A DNA stretch of 64,000 bases from Shewanella donghaensis (GCF_007567505.1 NZ_CP041783.1:1798001-1862000); one strand, 5' to 3'; shown: positions 19,033 through 27,869, counted from the stretch's first letter. The notes: generated by a model from the letters alone, not told the origin. Translations and numbers: made by a program.

Positions 19033-19060
19033 ACACTTTAAGCTTGCATAATTAAAGTGT
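19033..19060. repeat. AT-rich inverted repeat in the nhaA-thyA spacer
   Basis: ACACTTTAA and TTAAAGTGT form a perfect nine-base inverted repeat separated by ten bases. No T-run follows, so it does not look like a terminator. It could be an operator or part of an unrecognised RNA. Confidence 0.5.
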
Positions 19061-19188
19061 CAGGGGACTTAGAAGTGATGAGGCTAAAGTATGAACTGTG
19101 AGCAAAGGATACTATGTGTAAGGGAATTACGAGTAAAGCTAATATGTGTCGGGCAAAAGTGATAAGAAATAAGAGCTACATAATTTAA

Positions 19189-19211
19189 CAGCTTCTATAT
19201 TGAAGAAGCTG
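19189..19211 (-). terminator. Hairpin downstream of thyA
   Basis: A perfect eight-base stem (CAGCTTCT with AGAAGCTG) closes a seven-base loop 30 bases after the thyA stop. Read on the minus strand it is followed by TTAAATT, a weak T-tract. Confidence 0.45.
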
Positions 19212-19241
19212 CAAATTAGTATAGGAATGTTACAAAGTAAG

Positions 19242-20093
19242 CTATACCGAAAAAGGATATTTAATCGCGTCATGATGCTCGTAACCGACAACTTCAAAAT
19301 CATCCATAGTCACCCATGTTTCCAAATCCTTTAAGCTTTTTATATCTGGATTAATTTTTAACTGAGGCGATGGGAACGGCTCTCGCTTGAGCTGTTCAGT
19401 TTGCATTAACTCAAGTTGGTCTTCGTAAATGTGAGCGTTCACAATTTTGTGATAAGCCATACCCGGTTTATTCCCGGTAATTTGTGCCATCAAGGCTAAA
19501 AAGGTATAAACCTGAATTTGATTAAAGTTCAATCCTAGTGGCACATCACAAGAACGCTGATAACTGGTGAGATATAAAGTATCACCTAACAAAGAGAATG
19601 TGTGGGTATGCATACATGGACGTAAGCAACCCATATCAAACTCACCAGGGTTATAGAAAGTGATTATCTCGCCGCGATCATCAATACCCTTTGATAAGTT
19701 ATCTACGATTTTTGCTAACTGATCTAAGTTACCACCAGACGTCTTTTGCCAACTTCTTCCTTGTACGCCATAAACACGACCCATGTCGTCTTCACCTTTA
19801 CGGTGAGGATTATTTAACCAACTTTGGTTATCATTAGCGTTCATATCCCATGTTTTTGTACCGATAGCACGAAAATCAGCGGCATTATCATAACCACGAA
19901 TGTAACCGATTAATTCTGCAATTGCCGATTTCCAATAACTTTTACGAGTGGTAATGATTGGGAATTGATTGTTCTTTACGTCGTACTGCAGGTCAGCATT
20001 AATAACTGTCAAACATCTTTTTCCTGTCCGTTCATTCTCAATCCAATGACCGTTGTCTACGATGTTCTGGCAAAGATCTAAATACTGACGCAT
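19242..20093 (-). CDS. thyA: Thymidylate synthase (long form)
   Basis: ThyA methylates dUMP to dTMP using methylenetetrahydrofolate. The 283 residues have the nucleophile Cys160 in GCLRPC, the phosphate-binding [13 protein letters not shown] (from residue 179) and the C-terminal AIKYPFSV. It is the longer variant found in Vibrio and Shewanella, whose sequence around the catalytic Cys differs from the 264-residue E. coli enzyme. AGGA precedes the ATG. Upstream, across only 102 bases, is the TSUP permease; lgt, the usual partner of thyA, is absent. Confidence 0.96.
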   Translation of the reverse strand: MRQYLDLCQNIVDNGHWIENERTGKRCLTVINADLQYDVKNNQFPIITTRKSYWKSAIAELIGYIRGYDNAADFRAIGTKTWDMNANDNQSWLNNPHRKGEDDMGRVYGVQGRSWQKTSGGNLDQLAKIVDNLSKGIDDRGEIITFYNPGEFDMGCLRPCMHTHTFSLLGDTLYLTSYQRSCDVPLGLNFNQIQVYTFLALMAQITGNKPGMAYHKIVNAHIYEDQLELMQTEQLKREPFPSPQLKINPDIKSLKDLETWVTMDDFEVVGYEHHDAIKYPFSV

Positions 20094-20195
20094 TGTAAAT
20101 TCCTATCTGTAAAACGTTGCTAATCATCAGAGGTTATTTCAAAGAATATTTCAGAAATTATTGATGATGACATAATTGAAAGTAGTGTAATTTTT

Positions 20196-20999
20196 TTAAC
20201 TTGAAAGCGCGAGCTTTAAACCCACAACCATTAAGAAAATCGCAAAAATCTTCTTCAACAAAGGAGTTGGCCAAACACTGGCAGCTTTAACGCCAAGCGG
20301 GGCGACTAGCATGGAACTGATCACAATACCGACCAGTGCTGGTAAATATATAAACCCTACAGTTCCCTGAGGTAAATCGGGGGTATTAAGTCCAGCGACC
20401 ACGTAACCAACAGTCCCAGCCATCGCAATTAAAAAACCTGTCGCAGATGAAAAACCAACAGCTTGTCGCATTTGTAAGCCGCAATAACTTAAAAACGGCA
20501 CCAAAAGCACCCCACCACCAATACCCATTAACCCAGCAATAACCGCGATAATCATCGATACGATAAACATTGCGGCAAATGCAGGTACTTTAGGGTTGGC
20601 TTTAGGCTTAAACGGAAATGCCATTTGTATTGCCATCAGCACCACAAATACCGAGAAAGCTTGTTGTAAATGCTCTGAAGCTATTTGCTCTGAGATGAAA
20701 CCAGAAGCCAACGCACCGACGACTATACCTGGAAACATAGGTTTAAATAGCGTCCAAGGGACGTTACCACGCTTATGATGAGCCAATGCCGACGAAAATG
20801 AGGTCAAAATAATTGATGCTAAAGAAGTCGCAATAGCAACATGAGTTAGCTGAGTTGATTCAATGCCCACCCAAGGCAATAAATACAACAATGCAGGCAC
20901 AATGATTAGTCCGCCGCCAATCCCTAACAGTCCCGCCATGAATCCAACGATTGTCCCAAGCCCTAAGCAAATAGAAAAAACCAGTAATATGTTATCCAA
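20196..20999 (-). CDS. TSUP (TauE/SafE) family sulfite/anion permease
   Basis: The protein has about eight membrane segments. It shows the duplicated TSUP motif: GFMAGLLGIGGGLIIVPALLY near residues 19-39 and AGLMGIGGGVLLVPFLSY in the second half. Family members export sulfite, sulfoacetate or other sulfur anions; the substrate here cannot be read from sequence. AAGG precedes the ATG. A run of eight C residues lies 22-29 bases upstream of the start codon. It follows ptsP by 35 bases on the same strand. Confidence 0.85.
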   Translation of the reverse strand: MDNILLVFSICLGLGTIVGFMAGLLGIGGGLIIVPALLYLLPWVGIESTQLTHVAIATSLASIILTSFSSALAHHKRGNVPWTLFKPMFPGIVVGALASGFISEQIASEHLQQAFSVFVVLMAIQMAFPFKPKANPKVPAFAAMFIVSMIIAVIAGLMGIGGGVLLVPFLSYCGLQMRQAVGFSSATGFLIAMAGTVGYVVAGLNTPDLPQGTVGFIYLPALVGIVISSMLVAPLGVKAASVWPTPLLKKIFAIFLMVVGLKLALSS

Positions 21000-21020
21000 G
21001 GTAAGGCCTTATAAAAGTCT

Positions 21021-21028
21021 GGGGGGGG
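21021..21028 (-). repeat. Eight-base homopolymer (C8 on the coding strand) before the TSUP gene
   Basis: Eight consecutive G on the plus strand sit between the ptsP stop and the TSUP start. Such a run is conspicuous in this AT-rich sequence and could slip during replication or sequencing. Confidence 0.6.
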
Positions 21029-21034
21029 TAATAA

Positions 21035-23269
21035 TTAATCTAAAATTGAGAGTAAATTTTTTGTGCGTAAATACTGACAGAGTAAATCTCTTACTTGCTC
21101 ACCGTTAGTCAGCGTTAACGCTTTATCAAGAATTTGTTCAAGTTCACTTTTATCAATTCTTCGCAATAAATAATTAATTCGAGCAATACTTCCTTGGTTC
21201 ATACTAAGCTTGTCATAGCCCATTGCCACTAATAACAATGCGCCCATCGGCTCCCCTGCGAGTTCCCCACAAATACTGGCATCCATTTGGTAGCGATTAC
21301 AATCCGTAATTGTCCACTTTAATGCCCTTAACACCCCCGGATGAAAACTGTCAAATAAAGAGCTAACACTAGGATTATTTCGATCAACAGCCAGTAGATA
21401 TTGTGTTAAATCATTACTACCAACAGACACGAAATCGACTCGTTTTGCTACATCCTCTAATTGAAATAACAATGAAGGTACTTCGAGCATCACACCTATT
21501 TTAGGTTTAGGAATCGCTCTTGCTAACTCTTCTGTTATCTCGGAGTAGGCCTGCTCTAAATATAATAATGTGCGATCGATCTCATCTAAATTACTGACCA
21601 TCGGCAGTAAAATTTGTAATTGTGCGGAATTAGCATTGGCCACGAGCATTGCTCGTAATTGCATCAGAAATAATTCAGGGTGATCAAGTGATAAGCGAAT
21701 GCCTCGCCAGCCTAGAAAAGGATTATCTTCATTAATAGGAAAATAAGGTAATGGTTTATCACCACCGACATCTAAGGTTCGCATGACCACAGGCCTATCA
21801 TGGGCGGCAGACAACACTTGTTTATAAACTTGGATTTGCTCTAATTCACTAGGGAAACGCTGATGCAGCATAAAAGGAATTTCAGTGCGATAAAGCCCTA
21901 TACCATCAGCACCTTCGGCCATATCAGTACTTAACCCACTCAGTAAGCCAGCATTCAAATAGAGTTGGATTCTTTTACCGTCAAGGGTTTCAGCAGGCAA
22001 AGATATTTCAGCTGAAAACTGACGTTGTTGCGCTTTACTTTCAGAGATTAAACTGTGGTATTCATGGATAATGGCTTCAGAAGGTGAGACAAGTAATTGA
22101 CCGCTATTAGCATTCAGCACTAGGGTTTTGTCATCAATATCAGCAGACAATACTTGGTCAACCCCCACAATAGCAGGCACACCTAATGCTCTAGCTAGAA
22201 TGGCTGCATGAGCGTTAACTCCACCTAGCTCAGTAACGATTCCGGCAAGCTTACCTCTTGGAAACTCAGCTAATAAGGTCGCATCAACCTCTTTGGCAAC
22301 AAGAATAACCGGTTTACCAGGAGCAAGTTCTAACTTGTCAGGTTCAATTAATTGCCGAAGTACTTTTTGACCTAATTCACGTATGTCACTTGCCCGTTCC
22401 TTAAGATACGGATCTTCCATGTCCATGAATTGTTGAATATAACGTATTGATACCCGACTCACCGCTGACTCAGCCTGCCAACCCGCGGTAACTTCTCGTA
22501 AGTATTCCCCACCAAGACTGGCATCATCGAGTAATAACTGTAAGGCAGAAAAAATAGACGCCACTTCATCGACATTTTCTCGGTCAAAGCGCTGTGACAA
22601 AGTGCTAATAATATCGCTACAACGCTGCATTGCATCTTTAAGGCGTTGGGTTTCAACTTCAATATCAACGCATTTAACATCAGCCTGCTTTAAAGATATC
22701 GCGCCACCTAAAACAAAACCATCAGCTATTGCGATGCCCTTTGAAGCAGGTGTTCCTTTAAATACGACTTGTTGTTGCACATTATTAATAGCCGCTTTAT
22801 TTTTTAAACTTCTAACGACCACTGCAAGTTGAGCTGCCAAAGTCATTAAAAATGCTTCTTCGTTCTCACTAAACTGGCGCGGTTGGGGTTGCTGAACAAC
22901 GATGACGCCGACAACTTGTTTTTGAAAGATAATAGGTACGGCTAAAAACGCGCGGTATTCTTCTTCTTCTACTTCAGGGAATAATTTAAATCGGGGATGG
23001 GATTTAGCATCTGCTAAATTGACGGCTTCTTCTTTTTCAGCCGCCAAACCAACTAAACCTTCAGACAATGGCATTCTGACGCGATGAATAGAATTTGGTG
23101 ATAACCCTTCGGTTGCAGATAACACCAATTCCTGTTGCTCAAGGATATAAATAGAACAGCAGTGAGTTTGCATCGCAGACTTAGTTTGCGAAACCAACAA
23201 GGATAATGCTGTTTCTAAACAATTAGCACTGGCGACTGATTGAGTAATATCCCTAAGCGTATTAATCAC
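21035..23269 (-). CDS. ptsP: Phosphoenolpyruvate-protein phosphotransferase PtsP (EI-Ntr)
   Basis: EI-Ntr is the first enzyme of the nitrogen phosphotransferase system; it takes phosphate from PEP and passes it to NPr. The N-terminal GAF domain (residues 1-155) senses nitrogen status, with glutamine and 2-oxoglutarate as ligands in E. coli. The PTS enzyme I part follows, with phospho-accepting His354 in LGGVNAHAAILARALG and the PEP-binding barrel (RTLDVGGDKPLPYF, GSNDLTQYLLAVDRNN, CGELAGEP). Length 744 is close to E. coli (748). It is 23 bases downstream of rppH, a conserved pair. Confidence 0.96.
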   Translation of the reverse strand: MINTLRDITQSVASANCLETALSLLVSQTKSAMQTHCCSIYILEQQELVLSATEGLSPNSIHRVRMPLSEGLVGLAAEKEEAVNLADAKSHPRFKLFPEVEEEEYRAFLAVPIIFQKQVVGVIVVQQPQPRQFSENEEAFLMTLAAQLAVVVRSLKNKAAINNVQQQVVFKGTPASKGIAIADGFVLGGAISLKQADVKCVDIEVETQRLKDAMQRCSDIISTLSQRFDRENVDEVASIFSALQLLLDDASLGGEYLREVTAGWQAESAVSRVSIRYIQQFMDMEDPYLKERASDIRELGQKVLRQLIEPDKLELAPGKPVILVAKEVDATLLAEFPRGKLAGIVTELGGVNAHAAILARALGVPAIVGVDQVLSADIDDKTLVLNANSGQLLVSPSEAIIHEYHSLISESKAQQRQFSAEISLPAETLDGKRIQLYLNAGLLSGLSTDMAEGADGIGLYRTEIPFMLHQRFPSELEQIQVYKQVLSAAHDRPVVMRTLDVGGDKPLPYFPINEDNPFLGWRGIRLSLDHPELFLMQLRAMLVANANSAQLQILLPMVSNLDEIDRTLLYLEQAYSEITEELARAIPKPKIGVMLEVPSLLFQLEDVAKRVDFVSVGSNDLTQYLLAVDRNNPSVSSLFDSFHPGVLRALKWTITDCNRYQMDASICGELAGEPMGALLLVAMGYDKLSMNQGSIARINYLLRRIDKSELEQILDKALTLTNGEQVRDLLCQYLRTKNLLSILD

Positions 23270-23292
23270 TGCTTCCTGTCCTCTATAATCAG

Positions 23293-23811
23293 CTAACTTT
23301 TATAACGGCCTCTTTTACGGTTAGGCTCTCGGCCTTGAAAGGCTAAAGTTGTTGCAGCAAATTCCTTCATCACCTTACGGTAGACATCTCTTTTAAAAGA
23401 AACAACTTGCCTCACAGGGTACCAATAACTCACCCAACGCCAATCATCGAACTCTGGGTGACCACATGCATTCAAATTAATGCTGTTATCACTACTTTTT
23501 AGTTGCAACAAATACCACTTTTGCTTTTGGCCAATACAAACTGGCTTACTTTCTTGTCTGATCAATCTTTTTGGTAAACGATATCTTAACCATGAACGTG
23601 TTGACGTTAAAATTTGCACATTTTCAGGCTTTAGACCAACTTCTTCATACAATTCTCGATACATAGCTTCTTCTGGTGTTTCACCATCGTCCACACCACC
23701 TTGAGGAAATTGCCATGAATGCTGTCCAAACCGTCGGGCCCACATTACTTGACCCAAATTGTTACAGATAATAATGCCCACATTTGCGCGAAAGCCGTCG
23801 CTATCAATCAC
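23293..23811 (-). CDS. rppH: RNA 5'-pyrophosphohydrolase RppH
   Basis: RppH removes pyrophosphate from 5'-triphosphorylated mRNA, triggering RNase E-dependent decay. The Nudix box [22 protein letters not shown] is present (core pattern Gx5Ex7REUxEE intact), as are [10 protein letters not shown] and [16 protein letters not shown]. The 172-residue length is normal. It precedes ptsP as in E. coli. Confidence 0.95.
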   Translation of the reverse strand: MIDSDGFRANVGIIICNNLGQVMWARRFGQHSWQFPQGGVDDGETPEEAMYRELYEEVGLKPENVQILTSTRSWLRYRLPKRLIRQESKPVCIGQKQKWYLLQLKSSDNSINLNACGHPEFDDWRWVSYWYPVRQVVSFKRDVYRKVMKEFAATTLAFQGREPNRKRGRYKS

Positions 23812-23922
23812 ATGGACTCCAATTTCACTACAAATTAATGACTAGATTGTTTCATAAAGCTCGCCTACGGGCAAACGCCTATTTCAAACAAAATCTTGGA
23901 TAAACTTATAATAAAAGCCTTT

Positions 23923-24310
23923 TTATCAACAGGTGAGTCATTCACTAGCCAGTATTATCCACAAAATCTGTGGATATCTCTGTTTGAAACTCTATTACAA
24001 CTACTTTAACGGCTTAAAAGTTGATATTTAACGTGATATTAAAACCTACACACAAAACAAATTACATGTTTTAAAACAATACTTTACCAAAATTAATATT
24101 GATTTAAAATGCAAAGTAAACCTTAATAGGTCAAGATTTAACCACCCACTGTTTTTATTGAAAAGTGAAACTAAGCAAAATAAGTTATACACATAAAACA
24201 AGATATTTATTTAAAAAATAATAAAATAAAGCTAATTTTAGCCATTGACTGGAAAAATATTATCCGCTAGCCGTTATCTTTTGAAAGTTATTCATCCAAA
24301 CTGTGGATAA
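23923..24310. promoter_or_regulatory. Cluster of DnaA-box-like sites
   Basis: Matches to TTATNCACA: TTATCCACA at 23955-23963 (perfect), TTATACACA at 24185-24193 (perfect), TGTGGATAA at 24302-24310 (perfect on minus), TGTGGATAT at 23969-23977 (one mismatch on minus), TTATCAACA at 23923-23931 (one mismatch). The sites at 23955 and 23969 face each other as an inverted pair. Confidence 0.5.
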
Positions 24311-24371
24311 CTATGTGCAAAATAGTGGAGCAAATAGAGAGTAACTTTTATTTCTGGTAAAACAAACTAAC

Positions 24372-24395
24372 CAATATCGATTTAAATTGATATTG
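24372..24395. repeat. Near-perfect 24-base palindrome upstream of mutH
   Basis: CAATATC and GATATTG flank a central ATTTAAAT, with a single unpaired position on each side (G and T). It lies about 145 bases before the mutH start and could be an operator for a dimeric regulator. Confidence 0.45.
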
Positions 24396-24540
24396 TTCAG
24401 CAACTTACAAAAAATATCACTAAAGGATAACTTCAAAAATAATTAATGCTCAAAAAACAACCTCACTTGACTACTGTAAATAAATCCATAAAACAGTACA
24501 CTTTTGCTCTAGCTGAAAATTCACAGGCATAATACAGAAC

Positions 24541-25209
24541 ATGACTAACAGCTCACCAGATACCATTACCGAATTAATGCACCGAGCACATGAAATGGCA
24601 GGGATCAGCTTAGGAGATATCGCTTCAGAGCATAGTGTTAAAGTGCCTGAAAACTTAAAAAGAGATAAAGGCTGGATTGGACAATTAATAGAAATGGAAC
24701 TTGGGGCAACATCAGGTTCTAAGCCTCAACAAGATTTCTTACACCTAGGCATAGAATTGAAAACCATTCCTATAGATAGAAATGGTAAACCGATAGAAAC
24801 CACATACGTTACTGTTGCGCCACTAACTAATATCCTGGGGCTCACTTGGGAGAATAGTGTAGTGCAGCATAAATTACAGCACGTATTGTGGATCCCTGTT
24901 GAAGGTGAAAGAAGCATTCCTATCGCACAAAGAAAAATAGGCACACCAGTATTATGGCAACCGAACCCACAGCAGTATTCTCAATTAAAACAGGATTGGG
25001 AAGAAATTATGGAATTGATAGCCATGGGTAAAGTCGAAAAAGTCACAGCTAAGCATGGTGAGGTACTTCAACTAAGGCCTAAAGCTGCAAACAGTCATGC
25101 GTTAACAGAATCCATTGCTGAAGATGGCAGTATAAAAATGTCCAACCCAAGAGGTTTTTATTTAAAAATAAATTTCACACACCAAATACTAACAAATGCA
25201 TTCAACTAA
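24541..25209 (+). CDS. mutH: DNA mismatch repair endonuclease MutH
   Basis: MutH nicks the unmethylated strand at hemimethylated GATC sites after MutS and MutL signal a mismatch. The catalytic residues are D65, E72 and K74 in DFLHLGIELKT, with E51 in LIEMELGA before them. This matches D70, E77 and K79 of E. coli MutH. The 222-residue length is normal. No ribosome binding site precedes the ATG, and a CATAAT hexamer ends only seven bases before it, which hints at a leaderless or very short-leader mRNA. Confidence 0.95.
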   Translation: MTNSSPDTITELMHRAHEMAGISLGDIASEHSVKVPENLKRDKGWIGQLIEMELGATSGSKPQQDFLHLGIELKTIPIDRNGKPIETTYVTVAPLTNILGLTWENSVVQHKLQHVLWIPVEGERSIPIAQRKIGTPVLWQPNPQQYSQLKQDWEEIMELIAMGKVEKVTAKHGEVLQLRPKAANSHALTESIAEDGSIKMSNPRGFYLKINFTHQILTNAFN

Positions 25210-25330
25210 GATCACATTAAGCCAACATTAATGTTAGTTTCGTAGACTATCTAAAATACCACTATGACAAGTATGGGAATTTTCTATAGACTAGCCCATC
25301 TTAAAATATCAACGGACACGATATAAACCA

Positions 25331-26416
25331 GTGAAAGCACGTCGACAGACGAGAAAACTATTATTTGCGATTTTAGCATGGTGTATAGCTATGAGCGCAT
25401 TTGTCTTTTTCCGATATTCACAAACACCTGAATTACCGCAATGGGCCATTGGAAAGGTAGATCTAGCCACGCTAGCTATTTTCATGGGATTTGTATTTGG
25501 CTGTTTACATTGGATGTCTAATCTCATAGCTGATTTTAGTGCGATCAGTCGACTCCCCTATATTTTCTCGGTTATTTTCAAAGGTCTTTTTTTGATGCTA
25601 GGCGCCATGACGCTAGCTTATGTCACCCAATTTTTAAATATGTGGGCAATCGAAAACCACTTAGTCACCCTCAGACAAATGCTTACAGCGCATATTTTAT
25701 ATAGCCCGGCCTTCCAGGCTTTAGTTATTTACCTTGCGACTGTCCGTATCGGCCTTGCCTTTATTGAGCAAATGGCATTACTAGTAGGCCCTAGGGTATT
25801 ACTTAATATCGGTTTAGGTAAATACCATCAACCACGTTACGAACACCGGTTATTTTTATTCGTTGATATGGTTTCTTCTACCTCTCATGCAGAAACATTA
25901 GGGGACTATAGATTTAGTCGCTTAATTCAAGACAGTTTTAGTATGCTCGCCGACACTGTGACCAACAACGATGCTGAAATCTATCGCTATATGGGTGATG
26001 CAGTGTTAATTCACTGGCCTTTAGATAAGGGGATTAAAGAAGATCGCTGTATGAATATATACTATGAATTTAGCCAACAGCTAAATTGGCATCGACCTTA
26101 TTTTGAAGAGCATTATGGCTTCGTGCCTAAATTCAAAGCTGCGGCTCACTGTGGTCAAGTTGTTGCAGCAGTAGTTGGTGTTCACAAACAAGAAATTAGC
26201 TATTTCAGCGATGTACTTAACACACTGGCGAGGCTTCAAGATCAGTGTAATCCACTTGGTCAGCGTATGCTGATTTCTGGAGAAGTAGCGCATCGTTTAG
26301 AACGCCATGGTAGTCATTATGATTTAACTGATTTAGGCGCAATTAAACTTAAAGGTAAGCAACACGAAATTGAAGTTTATGGTGTTGCCCCTAAAAAAAT
26401 ACCTCAGCCCGACTAA
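25331..26416 (+). CDS. cyaB: Membrane-bound class III adenylate cyclase (CyaB-type)
   Basis: The N terminus holds about four membrane segments (near residues 9-28, 44-62, 80-104, 125-150). The cyclase homology domain starts near 172. Metal-binding Asp are D179 (FLFVDMVSST) and D223 (YRYMGDAV); the transition-state pair N297/R301 is in DVLNTLAR. The position that is Lys in many adenylate cyclases is Arg219 here, so ATP specificity is inferred from the family. Shewanella has three cyclases and this position next to oxyR corresponds to CyaB. Start is GTG. It converges on oxyR with ten bases between stops. Confidence 0.85.
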   Translation: MKARRQTRKLLFAILAWCIAMSAFVFFRYSQTPELPQWAIGKVDLATLAIFMGFVFGCLHWMSNLIADFSAISRLPYIFSVIFKGLFLMLGAMTLAYVTQFLNMWAIENHLVTLRQMLTAHILYSPAFQALVIYLATVRIGLAFIEQMALLVGPRVLLNIGLGKYHQPRYEHRLFLFVDMVSSTSHAETLGDYRFSRLIQDSFSMLADTVTNNDAEIYRYMGDAVLIHWPLDKGIKEDRCMNIYYEFSQQLNWHRPYFEEHYGFVPKFKAAAHCGQVVAAVVGVHKQEISYFSDVLNTLARLQDQCNPLGQRMLISGEVAHRLERHGSHYDLTDLGAIKLKGKQHEIEVYGVAPKKIPQPD

Positions 26417-26426
26417 GCGAACTGAT

Positions 26427-27338
26427 TTAGCTTTGCTGCTTTTCTAGTAACCTTTCAAGCATCAAGCCTAATGTTCTAAACGTAGCAATACGGCTTGTTG
26501 TTTGTCGCCACACTAAACCAATATCTCTGTATGGATCTTCTCCAGGAGGATTCATGATATTTAACTCTGTATCATTTAAAATCCCAGCATCTATCGCCAT
26601 TTGAGGTAAAAAAGTCGTCCCTAATTTACTATCAACCATCTGCACTAAAGTATGTAAGCTAGTCGCGGCAAAAGGATTTATTTTAGCGCTGTTACCAAGC
26701 TGACAAGCCGTTATGGCATGTCCAGTAATACAATGTTCGCTTTGCAGTAAAAAAATACTCTCATCAGGCATTTGTTGATAATCAATCGGCACGTGAATAT
26801 CACCTGATAGTTCTCGATGGACTACCATTTTAAATGGGTCGATACCTACTTTCATGCTATGAAATCCAGTGGTGTCGACTGGCAAGGCAAGAATTAATAA
26901 ATCTAACTCCCCTTTTCCAAGCGCTGATAACAAGTTCTCAGTGGTATCTTCTTTTAGCAATAATCCAAGTTTTGGATAATCAGCCTGACATTGCTTTACC
27001 ACTCGACTTAATAAGAAAGGCGCAATAGTCGGAATGCAGCCTAGGCGGATCTCACCGGTCATCGGCTCACCTTGGTTTTTAACTAGCTCAACGAGATCGT
27101 CAACATCAGTGAGTAATTTCCTTGCTCGCTCTACGACTTCTTCACCAATAGCAGTGAACATAAATGATTTATGATCGCGCTCAATCAACTGATAACCAAG
27201 CTGCTCTTCTAGGTTTTGTATGCCACTCGATAAGGTTGATTGACTCACAAAGCATGTTTTAGCTGCTCGGTTAAAATTTTGTTCTTGATGCAAATTGACC
27301 AAGTAAAATAAATTTTTAAGACTAGGTAGATTTTTCAT
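26427..27338 (-). CDS. oxyR: Hydrogen-peroxide-sensing regulator OxyR
   Basis: OxyR is a LysR regulator activated by disulfide formation on peroxide exposure. The N-terminal helix-turn-helix (NFNRAAKTCFVSQSTLSSGIQ) is typical. C203 and C212 in the stretch EHCITGHAITAC have the same x8 spacing as the C199/C208 redox pair of E. coli OxyR, which separates this from generic LysR proteins. Length 303 fits. In Shewanella it would control catalase, Dps and related genes. Confidence 0.9.
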   Translation of the reverse strand: MKNLPSLKNLFYLVNLHQEQNFNRAAKTCFVSQSTLSSGIQNLEEQLGYQLIERDHKSFMFTAIGEEVVERARKLLTDVDDLVELVKNQGEPMTGEIRLGCIPTIAPFLLSRVVKQCQADYPKLGLLLKEDTTENLLSALGKGELDLLILALPVDTTGFHSMKVGIDPFKMVVHRELSGDIHVPIDYQQMPDESIFLLQSEHCITGHAITACQLGNSAKINPFAATSLHTLVQMVDSKLGTTFLPQMAIDAGILNDTELNIMNPPGEDPYRDIGLVWRQTTSRIATFRTLGLMLERLLEKQQS

Positions 27339-27461
27339 TTAATCGATTACCCTGATGTAATTTCATTGAAATAATGAATTAACTATTATCAAATAACAAT
27401 CAGCCATTACAGATCAAACACACAAAAACGGTATTTTTAATTCAATTACCAATTTAAAAGC

Positions 27462-27487
27462 AAAAAAAAACCCCTAACGGGGCTTTT
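27462..27487 (-). terminator. Terminator of hptA
   Basis: On the minus strand a GCCCC-loop-GGGG hairpin is followed by nine T, right after the hptA stop codon and upstream of oxyR. Confidence 0.8.
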
Positions 27488-27503
27488 ATTCAATCAGAAG
27501 CGA

Positions 27504-27869
27504 TTACGCTTTTGATTCAAGGAATTCTTTCAATTGTTGTAAATCTGCACTTGCATGCTCAACAATCTGACCTAACCATACTTCGTGCTCAGTTTCCCAA
27601 GAAGCTTCTTCACCGTGTTGCAGTGATTGTGCAAATTGCTGGATACGCTTTAAACCAACAGAACCTGCTGCGCCTTTGAATTTGTGTGCTTCTGCGCAAA
27701 GAGTATCTTTATCATTTGCGTCATTAGCTTTTACAAGACTACCAACATATTCAGGCATAAGCTGTTCAAATAAAACAACACTTTTCAGTAAAGTCCCAGC
27801 ACCTATAGCACTACAATATTGCTCTAAAGTATTGAGATCTAATACAGACTCTAACTCAACTGTGGCCAT
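27504..27869 (-). CDS. hptA: Histidine-containing phosphotransfer protein HptA (Arc phosphorelay)
   Basis: This is a stand-alone Hpt domain. The phospho-accepting residue is His62 in AEAHKFKGAAGSVGL. In S. oneidensis HptA relays phosphate from the hybrid sensor ArcS to ArcA, replacing the Hpt domain of E. coli ArcB; the sequence and position next to oxyR fit that protein. A TTG stands just before the ATG; GAGG lies seven bases from the ATG, so I use the ATG. The gene has its own terminator. Confidence 0.85.
   Translation of the reverse strand: MATVELESVLDLNTLEQYCSAIGAGTLLKSVVLFEQLMPEYVGSLVKANDANDKDTLCAEAHKFKGAAGSVGLKRIQQFAQSLQHGEEASWETEHEVWLGQIVEHASADLQQLKEFLESKA

Larger units (their letters stand above)
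18620..19241. other. 622-base gene-poor spacer between nhaA and thyA
   Basis: No convincing open frame is present on either strand. It should contain the nhaA promoter (right-to-left) and the thyA terminator. Visible structure is limited to an AT-rich inverted repeat at 19033-19060, a hairpin at 19189-19211 and a short CTCGG-TTTTT-CCGAG hairpin near 18700. I see no known RNA family in it. Confidence 0.5.
23812..24540. other. 729-base AT-rich spacer between rppH and mutH
   Basis: No coding frame stands out. The region is strongly AT-rich with long A/T runs near 24195-24240. It contains a cluster of DnaA-box matches and a near-perfect 24-base palindrome (listed separately). I found no GATC site by eye, unlike a gammaproteobacterial oriC. 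It should hold the divergent rppH and mutH promoters. Confidence 0.5.

Noticed and set aside
23812..24540. Chromosomal replication origin in the rppH-mutH spacer
   Set aside because: No GATC sites seen and none of the usual origin neighbours; DnaA-box cluster reported separately as a weaker claim.
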